From the NCBI GenBank assembly GCA_036651815.1, contig JAVVXB010000031.1, positions 1-36,815 on the forward strand: 36,815 nucleotides of DNA. The letters are read 5' to 3'. The stretch's first letter is position 1. Every line of letters begins with the position of its first letter. The DNA comes from JAVVXB01 sp036651815. GTDB taxonomy: Bacteria; Bacillota; Clostridia; Christensenellales; CAG-138. The notes below the pieces were generated by a model that did not search any database, was not told the DNA's origin, and saw only the letters and a list, made by a program, of their open reading frames with translations. The translations under genes and the position numbers were made by a program. This document shows, piece by piece, positions 15,288 through 24,127 of the stretch.

Positions 15288-18200
15288 CTAATGGCTCAGT
15301 TCTGCCAGCATCTCGTATAGTTGCTTTTGCTCAATCGGCTTTGCAAAGTGGGCGTTCATCCCTACTTCCATACATTTTCGAATGTCCTCCGCAAAGGCAT
15401 TGGCGGTCATGGCAATGATGGAAATGGTTTTTGCCTGGGGGTGGTTGCAGCACCGGATGGCACGTGTGGCTTCATACCCGTTCATCACCGGCATTTGAAT
15501 ATCCATTAAAATGACATCAAATTCGCCTGGCTGGCTTTTCGAAAACAATTCATAACCAACTTGCCCATTTGGGGCTACCGTAACCATTATACCTTCTTTT
15601 TCTAAAATTCTCTTTGCAACCAATTGGTTCACCGGATGATCTTCGCAAAGCAGCGCATGAACGCCTGACAAGTCGGAGGCATACTCTAAAACTTTCTTTT
15701 CTTCTTTTTCCTGTAATACTCCCTGTGCAAAGCGCAATGGAAGCTCGATCACGAATGTTGTACCAACATTCGTGTTGCTGCGCAACGATATCGTACCGCC
15801 CATATAGTCCACAATGCTTTTTGCAATCGACAGTCCAAGCCCGGTTCCTTCAGTTTGTACGGACATGACGTTTTGTACACGATAGAACGGCTCAAAAATA
15901 TGTTGCTGCTGTTCTGGGCTAATGCCAATACCGGTATCTGTTATTTCGAAGCGGTATAATCCTAAATTCTTGTTTTCCAAAGTGGACTCAGAGATACAAA
16001 AAGTAATCACTCCGTCTTCTTGCGTAAACTTGAGTGCGTTGGCTAAAATATTATCAATCACGCGGTGAATGCGTACAGCGTCACCGTTACAGCAATCATG
16101 CGTAATATCAAGCGCCAGCTCGATGCTCTGATGTTTTTTGCTTGCTAGGGTCCTCGCTCTGTTTGCGACAATCTGCATCTGCTCTGTAATGGAGAATGAC
16201 TCGCTCATTAGAACCACCTTCCCACTTTCAATTCGATTCATGTCGAGAATGTCATTGATCAAAGAAAGTAATAGTCCGGAGGATTGCGCGATTACCTGCA
16301 AGCTTTCATGTATTTGTTTCGGATCGTTTTCATCCGCAATCGCAAGATTGCACATACCGATGATCGCATTCATCGGCGTTCTGATATCATGGCTCATGGA
16401 AGCTAGAAACTCTGATTTTGCACGGTTTGCATGTTGTGCAATTGCTAAGGATTCCGTTAGCGCAATTCTCTGTTTTTCTTGCTGCGCAAGCATATCCGTT
16501 ACGTCAGCACGGCTAAATACCACAATTCCTGTCGCTCTGTCGTGCACGACAAATCTGGCTTGTTTCGTACGAATTTCATTGCCAGATTCCCGCAGATGAT
16601 AGAGGAATTCGTATCTGTCTTGTTTTTGGAACTTCTGCACCACAAAAGCAATGGACATTTTTTCTATGTAAAGAGCCTTCTCCGTATCGATTACATAGTT
16701 TTCCGCCGTGCGCTGTACCGCTTCCGTATAAGAATAGGAAACACCATATTGATAGTTTTTCAGCTGGCCACTTTGGTTTTTGCTGCTATAAAACACCATG
16801 GTATCCATATGGAAATTGAGATGCGCCACGTAGTCATAATCAAACTGAATCACCGAGTCCAAAACCTGCTCCTGCATTTTGCTCACAGAAACATCCGTAA
16901 CCGTTAAAAACCCGATCAATTCATTGGTTTCCGGCTGTAATGCCGTATCAACATGGGTGGAAATCCAGCGAATCCCCTGATCTTTTCCAAGACTGATGGT
17001 GCAGTCATAGCTGTGCTGCGTTATGCCCAATTCAAAACTGTTTTCCATGTTTTGATTTAAGAACTTTTTGCAGAAGGCCTGCTGCTGTTCTTCATTGGGA
17101 ATCAGGGAAGCAATCCCGCGGAAGAAATCTTCTCGCACCATGCCAAAGCGATGCTCTACATCCAATCCGGTTCTATCTTCCACTTCCAAAATCACATTGC
17201 GGGTTACATTGCAGTGGCCCGCAAGAATCACGTTTTCTCCTAGGGTTCTATATCGGTATTTGATCGCATTCTCATATTTTTGTTTTGCTTCGACTTGATC
17301 CGTTACGTCAACTGCACTGCCCAAAGCATAAATCGGTTTTTCATCGCGATTCGGCAAAACCGTATAGGTGCAATGCTTCCAAACATAGTTTTGCGTGCGG
17401 ATGTCCCACAGGCGCACCGTGACGGATACTTGGGTTTCGCCTTGATGAAGCTTTCGGTAAAAATCCTGAAAACGTTCTATATCTTCTGAATAACATTGTT
17501 TTTTCGCAATGAGGCTTTCCGGAACATTCGGAATTTCCATGCCAGGTATGCCATAAACATCTTCCGTGTTATGATTTTGTATGATGGTACAACGCTGAAT
17601 ATCATACAACCATGTGTCAATGTGATTCTGCTCCAAAACAGTCGCAAATCGGTTTTCAAGTTCTTTATATTCAGTGATGCCTTCCGCTGTAGCAATCGCC
17701 CAGAAAGGCTCCCCGCATTCATCAAACAATGTGGTAAATCGGATTCGTTTCCATATCAATTCACCCTTGGCATTGACGGTTTGAATATCCGCGCTAGCGG
17801 TTGGTTCGCCATTTTTTACGGCTTCCACTAAGGAATCATACCGCTCGATGCTGTCTGGACGAATCACGCCGCTTTCATAAAGACTTGCCGGATAGTTTTC
17901 AATCACTTCATCAAGGGAGTATTCAGTTATGGATATGGAGTTTAAATACGCTTTGCTGCTCTTAATATCATATTCCCAGTAGGCAAGTCCTGCGTGATCA
18001 ATCGCAGCAGTTAATTTCTCCTGTGCCTTTCTCAGCTCAAATTGCGCTTTTTTTTGCTGACTGATATCGACGAATACACAATAAAAAAACTCGCCCTCTT
18101 CTTCGCTTTCTAAAAGCTGCCCTCGAATCAAAATCCATTTGATCGTTCCATCTTTGCAAATAATCCGTTGCTCATGCTCCGCAACGGATCTGCCGGCTGC

Positions 18201-18512
18201 AAGCTGCGCGGAGATTGCAGGTAAAACGCCCGAAAAATCATCTGGATGAATGATCGCGGACATCTGATTGCCCATGGCGGCAAATTCTTCGCGGGTATAG
18301 CCTAAAAACTCATATAAGCCGTCATTGGCGGAAACGACAGTCCATCCATGATCAAATTCGCAGCAAAATACGGCGCCTGGGATATGGTTGTACATCCGCG
18401 TAATTTCACTCGTATTTTTTTTCACTTTGGAAATGTCCGAAAGATAGATCACATAGGATGGAATGCCTTTCCAATTGATTGAACGAGAGGTAGCAGCATA
18501 ATATTTTGACAA
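15288..18512 (-). CDS. PAS hybrid histidine kinase with receiver domain, downstream part of a stop-split gene
   Basis: Up to 1074 residues if begun at a TTG (18512), which has no ribosome site. The same frame is open up to 18614, just after an in-frame TAA. It carries several PAS repeats, then HisKA with SHDIRTPMNAIIGM (about 16350-16400), then HATPase_c with VIDNILANALKFTQ, DTGIGISPEQQQHIFEPF and GTGLGLSIAKSIVDYMGG. A C-terminal receiver holds LCEDHPVNQLVAKRIL and the phosphoacceptor in VILMDIQMPVMNG. No membrane segment is visible, so it is a cytoplasmic sensor. Upstream of the TTG the frame reads KCDEVFRHRDKPCHGCIACP, the Cys-rich second half of a PAS domain whose first half lies before the stop. 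In this genome the kinase is probably broken, unless the stop is read through. Confidence 0.85.
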   Translation of the reverse strand: MSKYYAATSRSINWKGIPSYVIYLSDISKVKKNTSEITRMYNHIPGAVFCCEFDHGWTVVSANDGLYEFLGYTREEFAAMGNQMSAIIHPDDFSGVLPAISAQLAAGRSVAEHEQRIICKDGTIKWILIRGQLLESEEEGEFFYCVFVDISQQKKAQFELRKAQEKLTAAIDHAGLAYWEYDIKSSKAYLNSISITEYSLDEVIENYPASLYESGVIRPDSIERYDSLVEAVKNGEPTASADIQTVNAKGELIWKRIRFTTLFDECGEPFWAIATAEGITEYKELENRFATVLEQNHIDTWLYDIQRCTIIQNHNTEDVYGIPGMEIPNVPESLIAKKQCYSEDIERFQDFYRKLHQGETQVSVTVRLWDIRTQNYVWKHCTYTVLPNRDEKPIYALGSAVDVTDQVEAKQKYENAIKYRYRTLGENVILAGHCNVTRNVILEVEDRTGLDVEHRFGMVREDFFRGIASLIPNEEQQQAFCKKFLNQNMENSFELGITQHSYDCTISLGKDQGIRWISTHVDTALQPETNELIGFLTVTDVSVSKMQEQVLDSVIQFDYDYVAHLNFHMDTMVFYSSKNQSGQLKNYQYGVSYSYTEAVQRTAENYVIDTEKALYIEKMSIAFVVQKFQKQDRYEFLYHLRESGNEIRTKQARFVVHDRATGIVVFSRADVTDMLAQQEKQRIALTESLAIAQHANRAKSEFLASMSHDIRTPMNAIIGMCNLAIADENDPKQIHESLQVIAQSSGLLLSLINDILDMNRIESGKVVLMSESFSITEQMQIVANRARTLASKKHQSIELALDITHDCCNGDAVRIHRVIDNILANALKFTQEDGVITFCISESTLENKNLGLYRFEITDTGIGISPEQQQHIFEPFYRVQNVMSVQTEGTGLGLSIAKSIVDYMGGTISLRSNTNVGTTFVIELPLRFAQGVLQEKEEKKVLEYASDLSGVHALLCEDHPVNQLVAKRILEKEGIMVTVAPNGQVGYELFSKSQPGEFDVILMDIQMPVMNGYEATRAIRCCNHPQAKTISIIAMTANAFAEDIRKCMEVGMNAHFAKPIEQKQLYEMLAELSH

Positions 18513-18614
18513 AAAAGCAATATGAATTTCATCTGGTTCATTTTCAATTTCTGTTGGGCATGCAATACATCCGTGACACGGTTTATCACGATGCCTGAAA
18601 ACTTCATCGCATTT

Positions 18615-18617
18615 TTA
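18615..18617 (-). other. In-frame TAA that splits the PAS hybrid kinase
   Basis: The frames of 15288-18614 and 18618-19160 are the same, and the sequence on both sides continues one PAS domain (YLG, stop, KCDEVF). One base change (for example AAA, CAA or GAA to TAA) accounts for it. Restored, the protein would be 1290 residues. Confidence 0.85.
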
Positions 18618-19160
18618 CCCCAAATAGTCATGAACCCCTGCGGCTGCAAGAATCTGCTCCATCGTCCTATTGGCATATAGCAGTTTATGCGTTTTTTGCT
18701 CAATCACATAAACGCCATGGGGGGACTGATGCGTAATATTGTAATAAAATTGAGCTTCGTCTGGCATCCCCGTCGTGATGACACGCCAAACGGGCATTCC
18801 GCATTTTTGTCCGATGATTTCTGCGCTCAATTGAATCCAAATTAGAGTACCGGTTTTGCCATAACAGCGAATGGATGTGTGCCTGATTGTATTTTTCTGT
18901 TTTGCATCGTGCACCGCATTGAATATCTTTGGGCGATCCTCTACAAATACTGTATGTAGTGTGTCATCCTTGATACATGCTTTGTACTCATCCTCCGTAT
19001 ATCCGAGCAAAGCCGGTATCCCCGCTGAAAACGATAAGGTTTTGATCTTTCCTTCCATTTCAAGACAAACGCATATTCCTCCGGGTATAGCCTCTATAAG
19101 ATCGCTGCTGGACACCTCGTTTTCTTGCTGATTAAAAAAATCGTTGTCGAAGCTTCTCAC
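18615..19160 (-). CDS. N-terminal PAS fragment of the split hybrid histidine kinase
   Basis: 181 residues from a GTG start (19158-19160) with AGAGG nine nt upstream. It holds one complete PAS domain (IEAIPGGICVC through the IWIQLSAEIIG strand) and the first half of a second (HQSPHGVYVIEQKTHKLLYANRTMEQIL), ending at the TAA. Alone it has no kinase domain and would be a free PAS fragment. It starts 19 nt after the XRE regulator gene and is probably cotranscribed from 19458-19486. Confidence 0.8.
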   Translation of the reverse strand: MRSFDNDFFNQQENEVSSSDLIEAIPGGICVCLEMEGKIKTLSFSAGIPALLGYTEDEYKACIKDDTLHTVFVEDRPKIFNAVHDAKQKNTIRHTSIRCYGKTGTLIWIQLSAEIIGQKCGMPVWRVITTGMPDEAQFYYNITHQSPHGVYVIEQKTHKLLYANRTMEQILAAAGVHDYLG

Positions 19161-19179
19161 AAGCTATCACCTCTCTCCA

Positions 19180-19410
19180 TCATTGCTTGCCAGGAAACAA
19201 AGCATCTTCCAACTCATTCAATCGTTTTTGAGAAGCGCCTTTTTCTTTTGCAAATGCTAGCACGGTTACCGAGGCTAGACGACTTGGTCTCGCTCGTCCG
19301 TTTTCCCAACGGTTTATGGTTGAAAAGCTCAGATGAAGTGCCTGGGCAGTCTCTGCCTGCGTTAGTCCAATCTCTGTTCGTACTTCTTTTAGCAAAAAAG
19401 AAAGTTCCAT
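19180..19410 (-). CDS. Small XRE-family helix-turn-helix regulator
   Basis: 76 residues from the ATG at 19410, with GAGG seven nt upstream; the frame extends to a TTG at 19425 that overlaps that site. Nearly the whole protein is one HTH_3 domain: FLLKEVRTEIGLTQAETAQALHLSFSTINRWENGRARPS, with the typical TQxExAxxLxxSxxTIxRWE pattern. A short tail (LNELEDALFPGK) follows. It is first in a transcript with the PAS hybrid kinase. Its promoter overlaps an 18-bp palindrome, so autorepression is likely. Pairing of an XRE protein with a PAS kinase suggests that the kinase may modulate it, which is inference. Confidence 0.88.
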   Translation of the reverse strand: MELSFLLKEVRTEIGLTQAETAQALHLSFSTINRWENGRARPSRLASVTVLAFAKEKGASQKRLNELEDALFPGKQ

Positions 19411-19443
19411 TTTTGTACCTCGCAAGAAAATATAGTGAATGCT

Positions 19444-19486
19444 ATATAGCGTTAGCTATATTATATAGATTGCTAAGGTTTGTCAA
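19444..19486 (-). promoter_or_regulatory. Promoter of the XRE/hybrid-kinase operon with overlapping palindrome
   Basis: Minus strand: consensus -35 TTGACA (19481-19486), 17-nt spacer, -10 TAATAT (19458-19463). The palindrome ATATAGC-GTTA-GCTATAT (19444-19461) overlaps the -10 and start site, the expected place for an autorepressor operator. Confidence 0.82.
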
Positions 19487-19803
19487 TGGCCTCAAGATGA
19501 ATCGCTTTTGCTTCTCAATTATCCATAAGCCTTAAGCAAAAAATCCCTTGACCGATCCAAATCAAGTCCACAAGCCAGAATACCAGCAAAAACGCTTCTG
19601 ATTACAACATGAGCAATGCCCACTAATAATATCAGAAATACCCGCACAATTCGTTTTGATTTTGCATGATGCGATCAAAAATCAGCTATTATTATACGAT
19701 AATATTGCCTTGGGGACTATAATCGTGCGGCGGTAAACGGGCAATTTTTCTTTAATCAAAGGCTTTGTGTGTATGAAAGGGCAGCGCATTTTTCTTGCTT
19801 TGA

Positions 19804-19832
19804 TTGTAAATTCAACGGGTACATGGTAAAAT
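19804..19832 (+). promoter_or_regulatory. Possible promoter within the tandem duplication
   Basis: TTGTAA (19804-19809), 17-nt spacer, TAAAAT (19827-19832). The second repeat copy carries the same -10 (19880-19885) with a weaker GTGTAA in place of the -35. It would drive the phosphodiesterase gene with a leader of about 240 nt. Confidence 0.35.
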
Positions 19833-19910
19833 ATATCGTAATATTTCTTAGTTCGTGTGTAAATTCAACGGGTACATGGTAAAATATATCGTAATATTTC
19901 TTAGTTCGTG
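19805..19910. repeat. Perfect 53-bp tandem duplication (two copies)
   Basis: 19805-19857 and 19858-19910 are identical and abut, beginning TGTAAATTCAACGGGTACAT. One further base matches at 19911, then the sequences diverge. It is a recent duplication in the regulatory region of the phosphodiesterase gene. Confidence 0.93.
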
Positions 19911-20078
19911 TTTCTAAAAGAAAAATTTGCGGTTTCGAGTGTTTTTTTGTCAGTTTAAGCGGAGGATTTGCTGATTTGTCGGAGGTAAAGAGCACAGATA
20001 TGGCAAAAAGATACCGAAGAAGTTTTTTTAAATCTTGAAACACATCTTAGTTTACAGAAGATAGGCGGCGATATAGAC

Positions 20079-22295
20079 ATGCGCGCCAACGAGAAAAGGT
20101 ACCTGATTTCCGCAGTGTTTACCGCTGCAGTTTTTGTGGTGCTCAGTGCGCTGTATGCGCGATATATTACCGATCTGTTGACAAGCGAGTCTCAAATGCA
20201 TTTATCAGAGGTCGCGACGCAGGGTGCAGCTTCAGTGCAGCGGCAGATTGCGCGCGATTTTGATATTCTTGAAGTTCTGGCGGATGGAATCATTTCAAAG
20301 CCGGAGGTTCCACTGGATGAAAAAATTGCGCGGGCCAAGGAACAGGCAATTAGATTTGAAATGTATCGAATTGGTATCGTGGATCTTGAGGGCAATGCAA
20401 CCACCACGGACAACCATGAATTTTCAGTACTAGATCGGGACTTTTTTAGCGCTGCTGTAACTGGCACCCGCTTTCTTTCTCAACCGATCGTTGATAAAGT
20501 GGACGGCGTGACATCGGGAATTGTCTACGCGATACCAGTATACCATGATGGTAAGGTTATCAGCGTCCTCTTTGCTGGATACGAACTGGACAAACTTACC
20601 GAGCGCATCGATATCAGCTTTTATCATAAAAGCGGCCTCGCTTTTATTACAGACTCCGCTGGCAATGTTCTCTTACATCCGAATAAAGATCGCATCGGAA
20701 AAAATATTTTAGAAATTGCAAAAGAGCGGAATCCTGCAAAGCAAGTAGAACAATTCAAAAACGGTCTGAAACGTGGTGAGAGCGGAGTTTCCCATTTTAT
20801 CATGAAAAATGAAGAACGTTTTTTTGCGTATGCCCCGATTCAGGGCGCGAACAACTGGTTTTTAATTACCTCGTTGCCGGCAAAGAGCGTGTTTGAACGT
20901 TCTCAAAAAGTGATTTTCTTTACCATTTTTTTGATGGTAGTCATCTCGGTAATTTTTACCCTCGCGGCACTCTATATCGCCATGACGAAAAAAAAAGCAA
21001 ACGAAAAAATCATAAAGCTGGCATACTATGATTCGCTGACCGGTGCGGCAAACATCGAGCGTTTCAAGCTGGACGCAACAGCGTTATTCCGCGAATTCGG
21101 CGCACAGAAATATACGCTTCTAAATTTTGATGTCAAGCATTTCCGCTATCTCAACAATAATCTGAGTTACGGCGCGGGCAATGAGTTTCTGATTCACATC
21201 GTTCGTTGCCTAACAGCCATTTCAACCAAGGGTGAAGCCTTTGCGCGTGTAGGTGCCGACCAGTTTTTGCTTTTGTTTTTTAGCAAGGAGAACGAGCATG
21301 AAACACGGCAAGCTATTGAGCGGCTACGCAATCAAATCGCCGCATGGACCCAGCCCTCTGGCGGATACTATTCCGTGCAGATTGCGTTCGGCGTTTATCA
21401 GATACCGGATCGGGATGCGGATATTATGATGTCAATCGAGAAATCCAACATCGCGCGTAAGGCGGCCAAGAGCAGCTATGAATCGGATATTGCAATATAT
21501 AACACAGAAATGCAGGACCGCATCGACCACGATAAGGAACTTGAACAATCCATGCCCTCCGCGCTGAAAAACGGTGAATTCAAACTATTCATTCAACCAA
21601 AATATGACCTGTTGAGTGAAAAAATCGTTGGTGGAGAAGCGCTTGTCCGCTGGATAAAACCGGATGGCAAAATGGTGATGCCGGATGAGTTTATCCCGCT
21701 ATTTGAACAAACGGGTGCAATCTACCACATGGATATGTATATGCTAGAGCAGCTTTGTGTGTTCCTGCGCGCTCAGCTGGACAGGAGTCTTCGCACGGTT
21801 CCGATTTCCATCAATCAGTCGCGTCGCTATATGTACAGCCCCGCTTATGTCGACATCATCTGCGAAAAACTACAAAATTGCAATGTTTCCACACAGATGA
21901 TTGAACTTGAAATCACTGAAAATATTGTCTACTCCGACCTTGACAAACTGATTCAGGTGCTGGAAGTTCTGCATCAGAGAGGCTTTCGTATCTCGCTTGA
22001 TGATTTCGGCTCTGGATATTCCTCCTTAAACGTGCTAAAAGATCTTCGAGTTGACACGCTCAAGCTGGATCGCTTTATGTTGAGTAAAACGCTGCATTCC
22101 AAGCGGGAAAAAACCGTTGTTTCCAATATGATTCGTATGGCAAAAGAATTGGAAATGTCCGTTGTCGCGGAGGGTGTTGAAACACGTGAACAGGTGCTTT
22201 TTCTGCGTGCGTGCGGCTGTGAAACAGCACAGGGTTATTACTATTCCGAACCTGTTTCCGCTGAACAATTTGAACAGTTGCTGCGTAGCGAGTAA
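20079..22295 (+). CDS. Membrane CACHE sensor with degenerate GGDEF and intact EAL (c-di-GMP phosphodiesterase)
   Basis: 738 residues. A membrane segment (about 8-28), an extracellular dCache sensor (about 35-285: RDFFSAAVTGTRFLSQPIVDKVDG, AFITDSAGNVLLHPN), and a second membrane segment (about 287-310) come first. The GGDEF domain (about 325-470) has its active motif changed to GADQF (392-396), so cyclase activity is unlikely. The EAL domain (about 490-735) is complete: EAL at 520-522, ELEITEN, LDDFGSGYSS, TLKLDRF, VVAEGVET. It should hydrolyse c-di-GMP in response to an extracellular small molecule, with the GGDEF domain perhaps binding GTP as regulator. GGCGG before the ATG is a modest ribosome site. 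It appears to be a single-gene unit. Confidence 0.92.
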   Translation: MRANEKRYLISAVFTAAVFVVLSALYARYITDLLTSESQMHLSEVATQGAASVQRQIARDFDILEVLADGIISKPEVPLDEKIARAKEQAIRFEMYRIGIVDLEGNATTTDNHEFSVLDRDFFSAAVTGTRFLSQPIVDKVDGVTSGIVYAIPVYHDGKVISVLFAGYELDKLTERIDISFYHKSGLAFITDSAGNVLLHPNKDRIGKNILEIAKERNPAKQVEQFKNGLKRGESGVSHFIMKNEERFFAYAPIQGANNWFLITSLPAKSVFERSQKVIFFTIFLMVVISVIFTLAALYIAMTKKKANEKIIKLAYYDSLTGAANIERFKLDATALFREFGAQKYTLLNFDVKHFRYLNNNLSYGAGNEFLIHIVRCLTAISTKGEAFARVGADQFLLLFFSKENEHETRQAIERLRNQIAAWTQPSGGYYSVQIAFGVYQIPDRDADIMMSIEKSNIARKAAKSSYESDIAIYNTEMQDRIDHDKELEQSMPSALKNGEFKLFIQPKYDLLSEKIVGGEALVRWIKPDGKMVMPDEFIPLFEQTGAIYHMDMYMLEQLCVFLRAQLDRSLRTVPISINQSRRYMYSPAYVDIICEKLQNCNVSTQMIELEITENIVYSDLDKLIQVLEVLHQRGFRISLDDFGSGYSSLNVLKDLRVDTLKLDRFMLSKTLHSKREKTVVSNMIRMAKELEMSVVAEGVETREQVLFLRACGCETAQGYYYSEPVSAEQFEQLLRSE

Positions 22296-22329
22296 TACCA
22301 TATAGGTTCTATGTTTACAGCCCGATTTG

Positions 22330-22359
22330 TTCCTGAAATGGCCGCCCTTATGTTATACT
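22330..22359 (+). promoter_or_regulatory. Possible promoter very close to the sensor-kinase start
   Basis: TATACT (22354-22359) with a weak TTCCTG (22330-22335) 18 nt upstream. Transcription would begin only a few bases before the ATG at 22367, giving a leaderless or near-leaderless mRNA unless translation starts at the ATG at 22385. Confidence 0.4.
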
Positions 22360-22366
22360 GTTTTAT

Positions 22367-24127
22367 ATGAAATTGAAAGAATTAATGTCTAAAGCCTATG
22401 CAAAGCATGTTGCTTTGTTTTTACTAGTTTTTATGCTTGTTCAGGTGCTGATTATCGGCAGCATTCTCCTATACTATAAGCAGCTGACAATGCGGCAGTT
22501 GCTTGCTGCATCCAACAACGTAATTGAATCAATGCACAACCACGTCAATCGATCCGTGGAGCAAGCAGAATCGGATTTGCAATCGCTCCTATCTCGCTAC
22601 ATCAACATTCGTATCCTTTCCAGTGACAACGAAAATGCACGGCAGATCGTCGCTTCTAATCTGAATGAAACCCTACGGTCGTTGAGCAATGCAGCCTCCA
22701 ATACGGACGCCTATATCATCTATAATAACATCCACGATATTTGTTTGATTTCACGTAGCAATCGGCTCAGCTATCAAAAGCTTGTCAGCTTTCGTGGCTT
22801 TGTCGAAAAGTTGGACGGCTCAACGCTGATGGATATGACGGACTGGAGCGTCGTATCGTTTGAGGGCAGCCATTATCTGCTCCGCTGTTATTATTATTAT
22901 GGTAGTTTTTTTGTGGCATTGTTTGCTTGCGACAGCCTATTATCCACCAGCTCCTTCAGCGGTTTATTTGACGACATGCAAAGCATCGTCCTCTCATCTG
23001 ACGATGGAACGATCCTTTCCTCTGCGGGTAGCTGCGGTCTGTCGGACTCGATTCAAAATCTGAGTGAAGTTCCCAATTCGTTTTTCATCAACACGACGGT
23101 TTTCCCTTATAGCGGTCTCAAAATCAGCTTTATCTGCGAAAAAAATCTTTCCCCGTTTGTCGATACAACAATGGCATTCATCCTTTCGGTATGCCTTTCC
23201 TCCCTACTCCTGCTCGTCGCATTCCTCTGCTACATTCAGAACGAATTGTTAAAACCCCTGAACGAGCTAATGCGGGCAACGTGGGTTGTTGAGCAGGGGG
23301 ATTATACCTATCGTGCACAGCTTACCTGTCACAATCTGGAATTGCAGGAGCTTGCCACCTCCATCAACTCTATGATCGACATGATCATACGTCAACGCAT
23401 CGCTTCCTACGAAAACATGATCAACCGTATGAATATGGAACTGAAATATCTACAGATGCAAATCCGGCCGCACAGCTTTTTGAATGTACTCTCTACCATT
23501 CACAGCATGAGCTATATGAATGACAACGCAAGAATCCGGCGATTTGTTGATCTATATTCGCAAAACATTCGCTATTTGTTTGCGGCCTCACTCCAGACAG
23601 TGCCGTTGAAAAATGAAATACAGCACATTCGTGAATATATTGATTGCCAAAATATTCTTTATCCAGACTGCGTATTTTCTTTCATAGAAGTCGAGCCTGC
23701 CGCAAACGATTGGCTTATTCCGCAGATGCTGCTGCATGTGCTTGTCGAAAATGTCTATAAACACATCGTTTCACTGGATCGATTCACCTCGCTTTTTATA
23801 CGTGCATCCGTTGAGCAAGAAGAAGATGCGTCGTTTTTGCAGCTTATCATTGAAGATGATGGCATTGGATTTCCGCAAGACGTCATTGACCAGATCAACA
23901 ATGCAGATGGAACTGCACCGATCGGATCATCGAGAATTGGTTTAATGAACCTGACTCATACGCTTTTCATCTTGTATGGGAATTGTTCACTGGTTCAATT
24001 GAAAAACAAGTCCAATGGTGGCGGCATCGTTCAGGTGAGGATTCCCCGTACGACTGTTGAAATGAAGTGTGAACCGCATTTAAATTTTGAGGAAGAAACG
24101 AGACGCTATGCAAGCATTGATTGTTGA
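22367..24127 (+). CDS. YesM-type sensor histidine kinase
   Basis: 586 residues from the ATG at 22367. A second ATG at 22385 also precedes the first membrane segment, and neither has a strong ribosome site. Layout: membrane segment (about 17-37), extracellular sensor (about 40-265), membrane segment (about 267-290), HAMP (LLKPLNELMRATWVVEQGDY), His_kinase family PF06580 with phosphoacceptor His369 in LQMQIRPHSFLNVL, and HATPase_c with HVLVENVYKHIV and DDGIGFPQDV. This is the YesM/LytS class, usually paired with AraC-type response regulators that control carbohydrate ABC transporters. Its end overlaps the regulator gene by 20 nt. The extracellular ligand is unknown, possibly a sugar related to the facing ABC operon. 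Confidence 0.93.
   Translation: MKLKELMSKAYAKHVALFLLVFMLVQVLIIGSILLYYKQLTMRQLLAASNNVIESMHNHVNRSVEQAESDLQSLLSRYINIRILSSDNENARQIVASNLNETLRSLSNAASNTDAYIIYNNIHDICLISRSNRLSYQKLVSFRGFVEKLDGSTLMDMTDWSVVSFEGSHYLLRCYYYYGSFFVALFACDSLLSTSSFSGLFDDMQSIVLSSDDGTILSSAGSCGLSDSIQNLSEVPNSFFINTTVFPYSGLKISFICEKNLSPFVDTTMAFILSVCLSSLLLLVAFLCYIQNELLKPLNELMRATWVVEQGDYTYRAQLTCHNLELQELATSINSMIDMIIRQRIASYENMINRMNMELKYLQMQIRPHSFLNVLSTIHSMSYMNDNARIRRFVDLYSQNIRYLFAASLQTVPLKNEIQHIREYIDCQNILYPDCVFSFIEVEPAANDWLIPQMLLHVLVENVYKHIVSLDRFTSLFIRASVEQEEDASFLQLIIEDDGIGFPQDVIDQINNADGTAPIGSSRIGLMNLTHTLFILYGNCSLVQLKNKSNGGGIVQVRIPRTTVEMKCEPHLNFEEETRRYASIDC

Larger units (their letters stand above)
19487..20078. other. Long AT-rich intergenic region
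   Basis: About 590 nt with no convincing gene. It contains a dyad TTTTGAT/ATCAAAA (19654-19660 and 19674-19680), a weak ATTGCC/GGCAAT stem (19704-19745) followed by TTTTC, the 53-bp tandem duplication (19805-19910), and a possible 12-codon leader peptide (ATG at 19999) with GGAGG somewhat far upstream. The minus-strand 95-codon frame here (19756-20043) runs through the duplication and is not believable. Confidence 0.5.

Noticed and set aside
18449..18703. A frameshift as the explanation for the split PAS kinase
   Set aside because: The two halves are in the same register, and the downstream codons directly after the TAA continue the PAS domain. Only a stop codon separates them, so no shift is needed.
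19704..19749. A c-di-GMP riboswitch before the EAL protein
   Set aside because: A weak stem with a T-rich tail is present, but I could not find the conserved core of a GEMM-type aptamer.
19756..20043. A 95-codon minus-strand frame in the intergenic region
   Set aside because: It spans the 53-bp tandem duplication, has no ribosome site, and its composition reflects AT-rich DNA.
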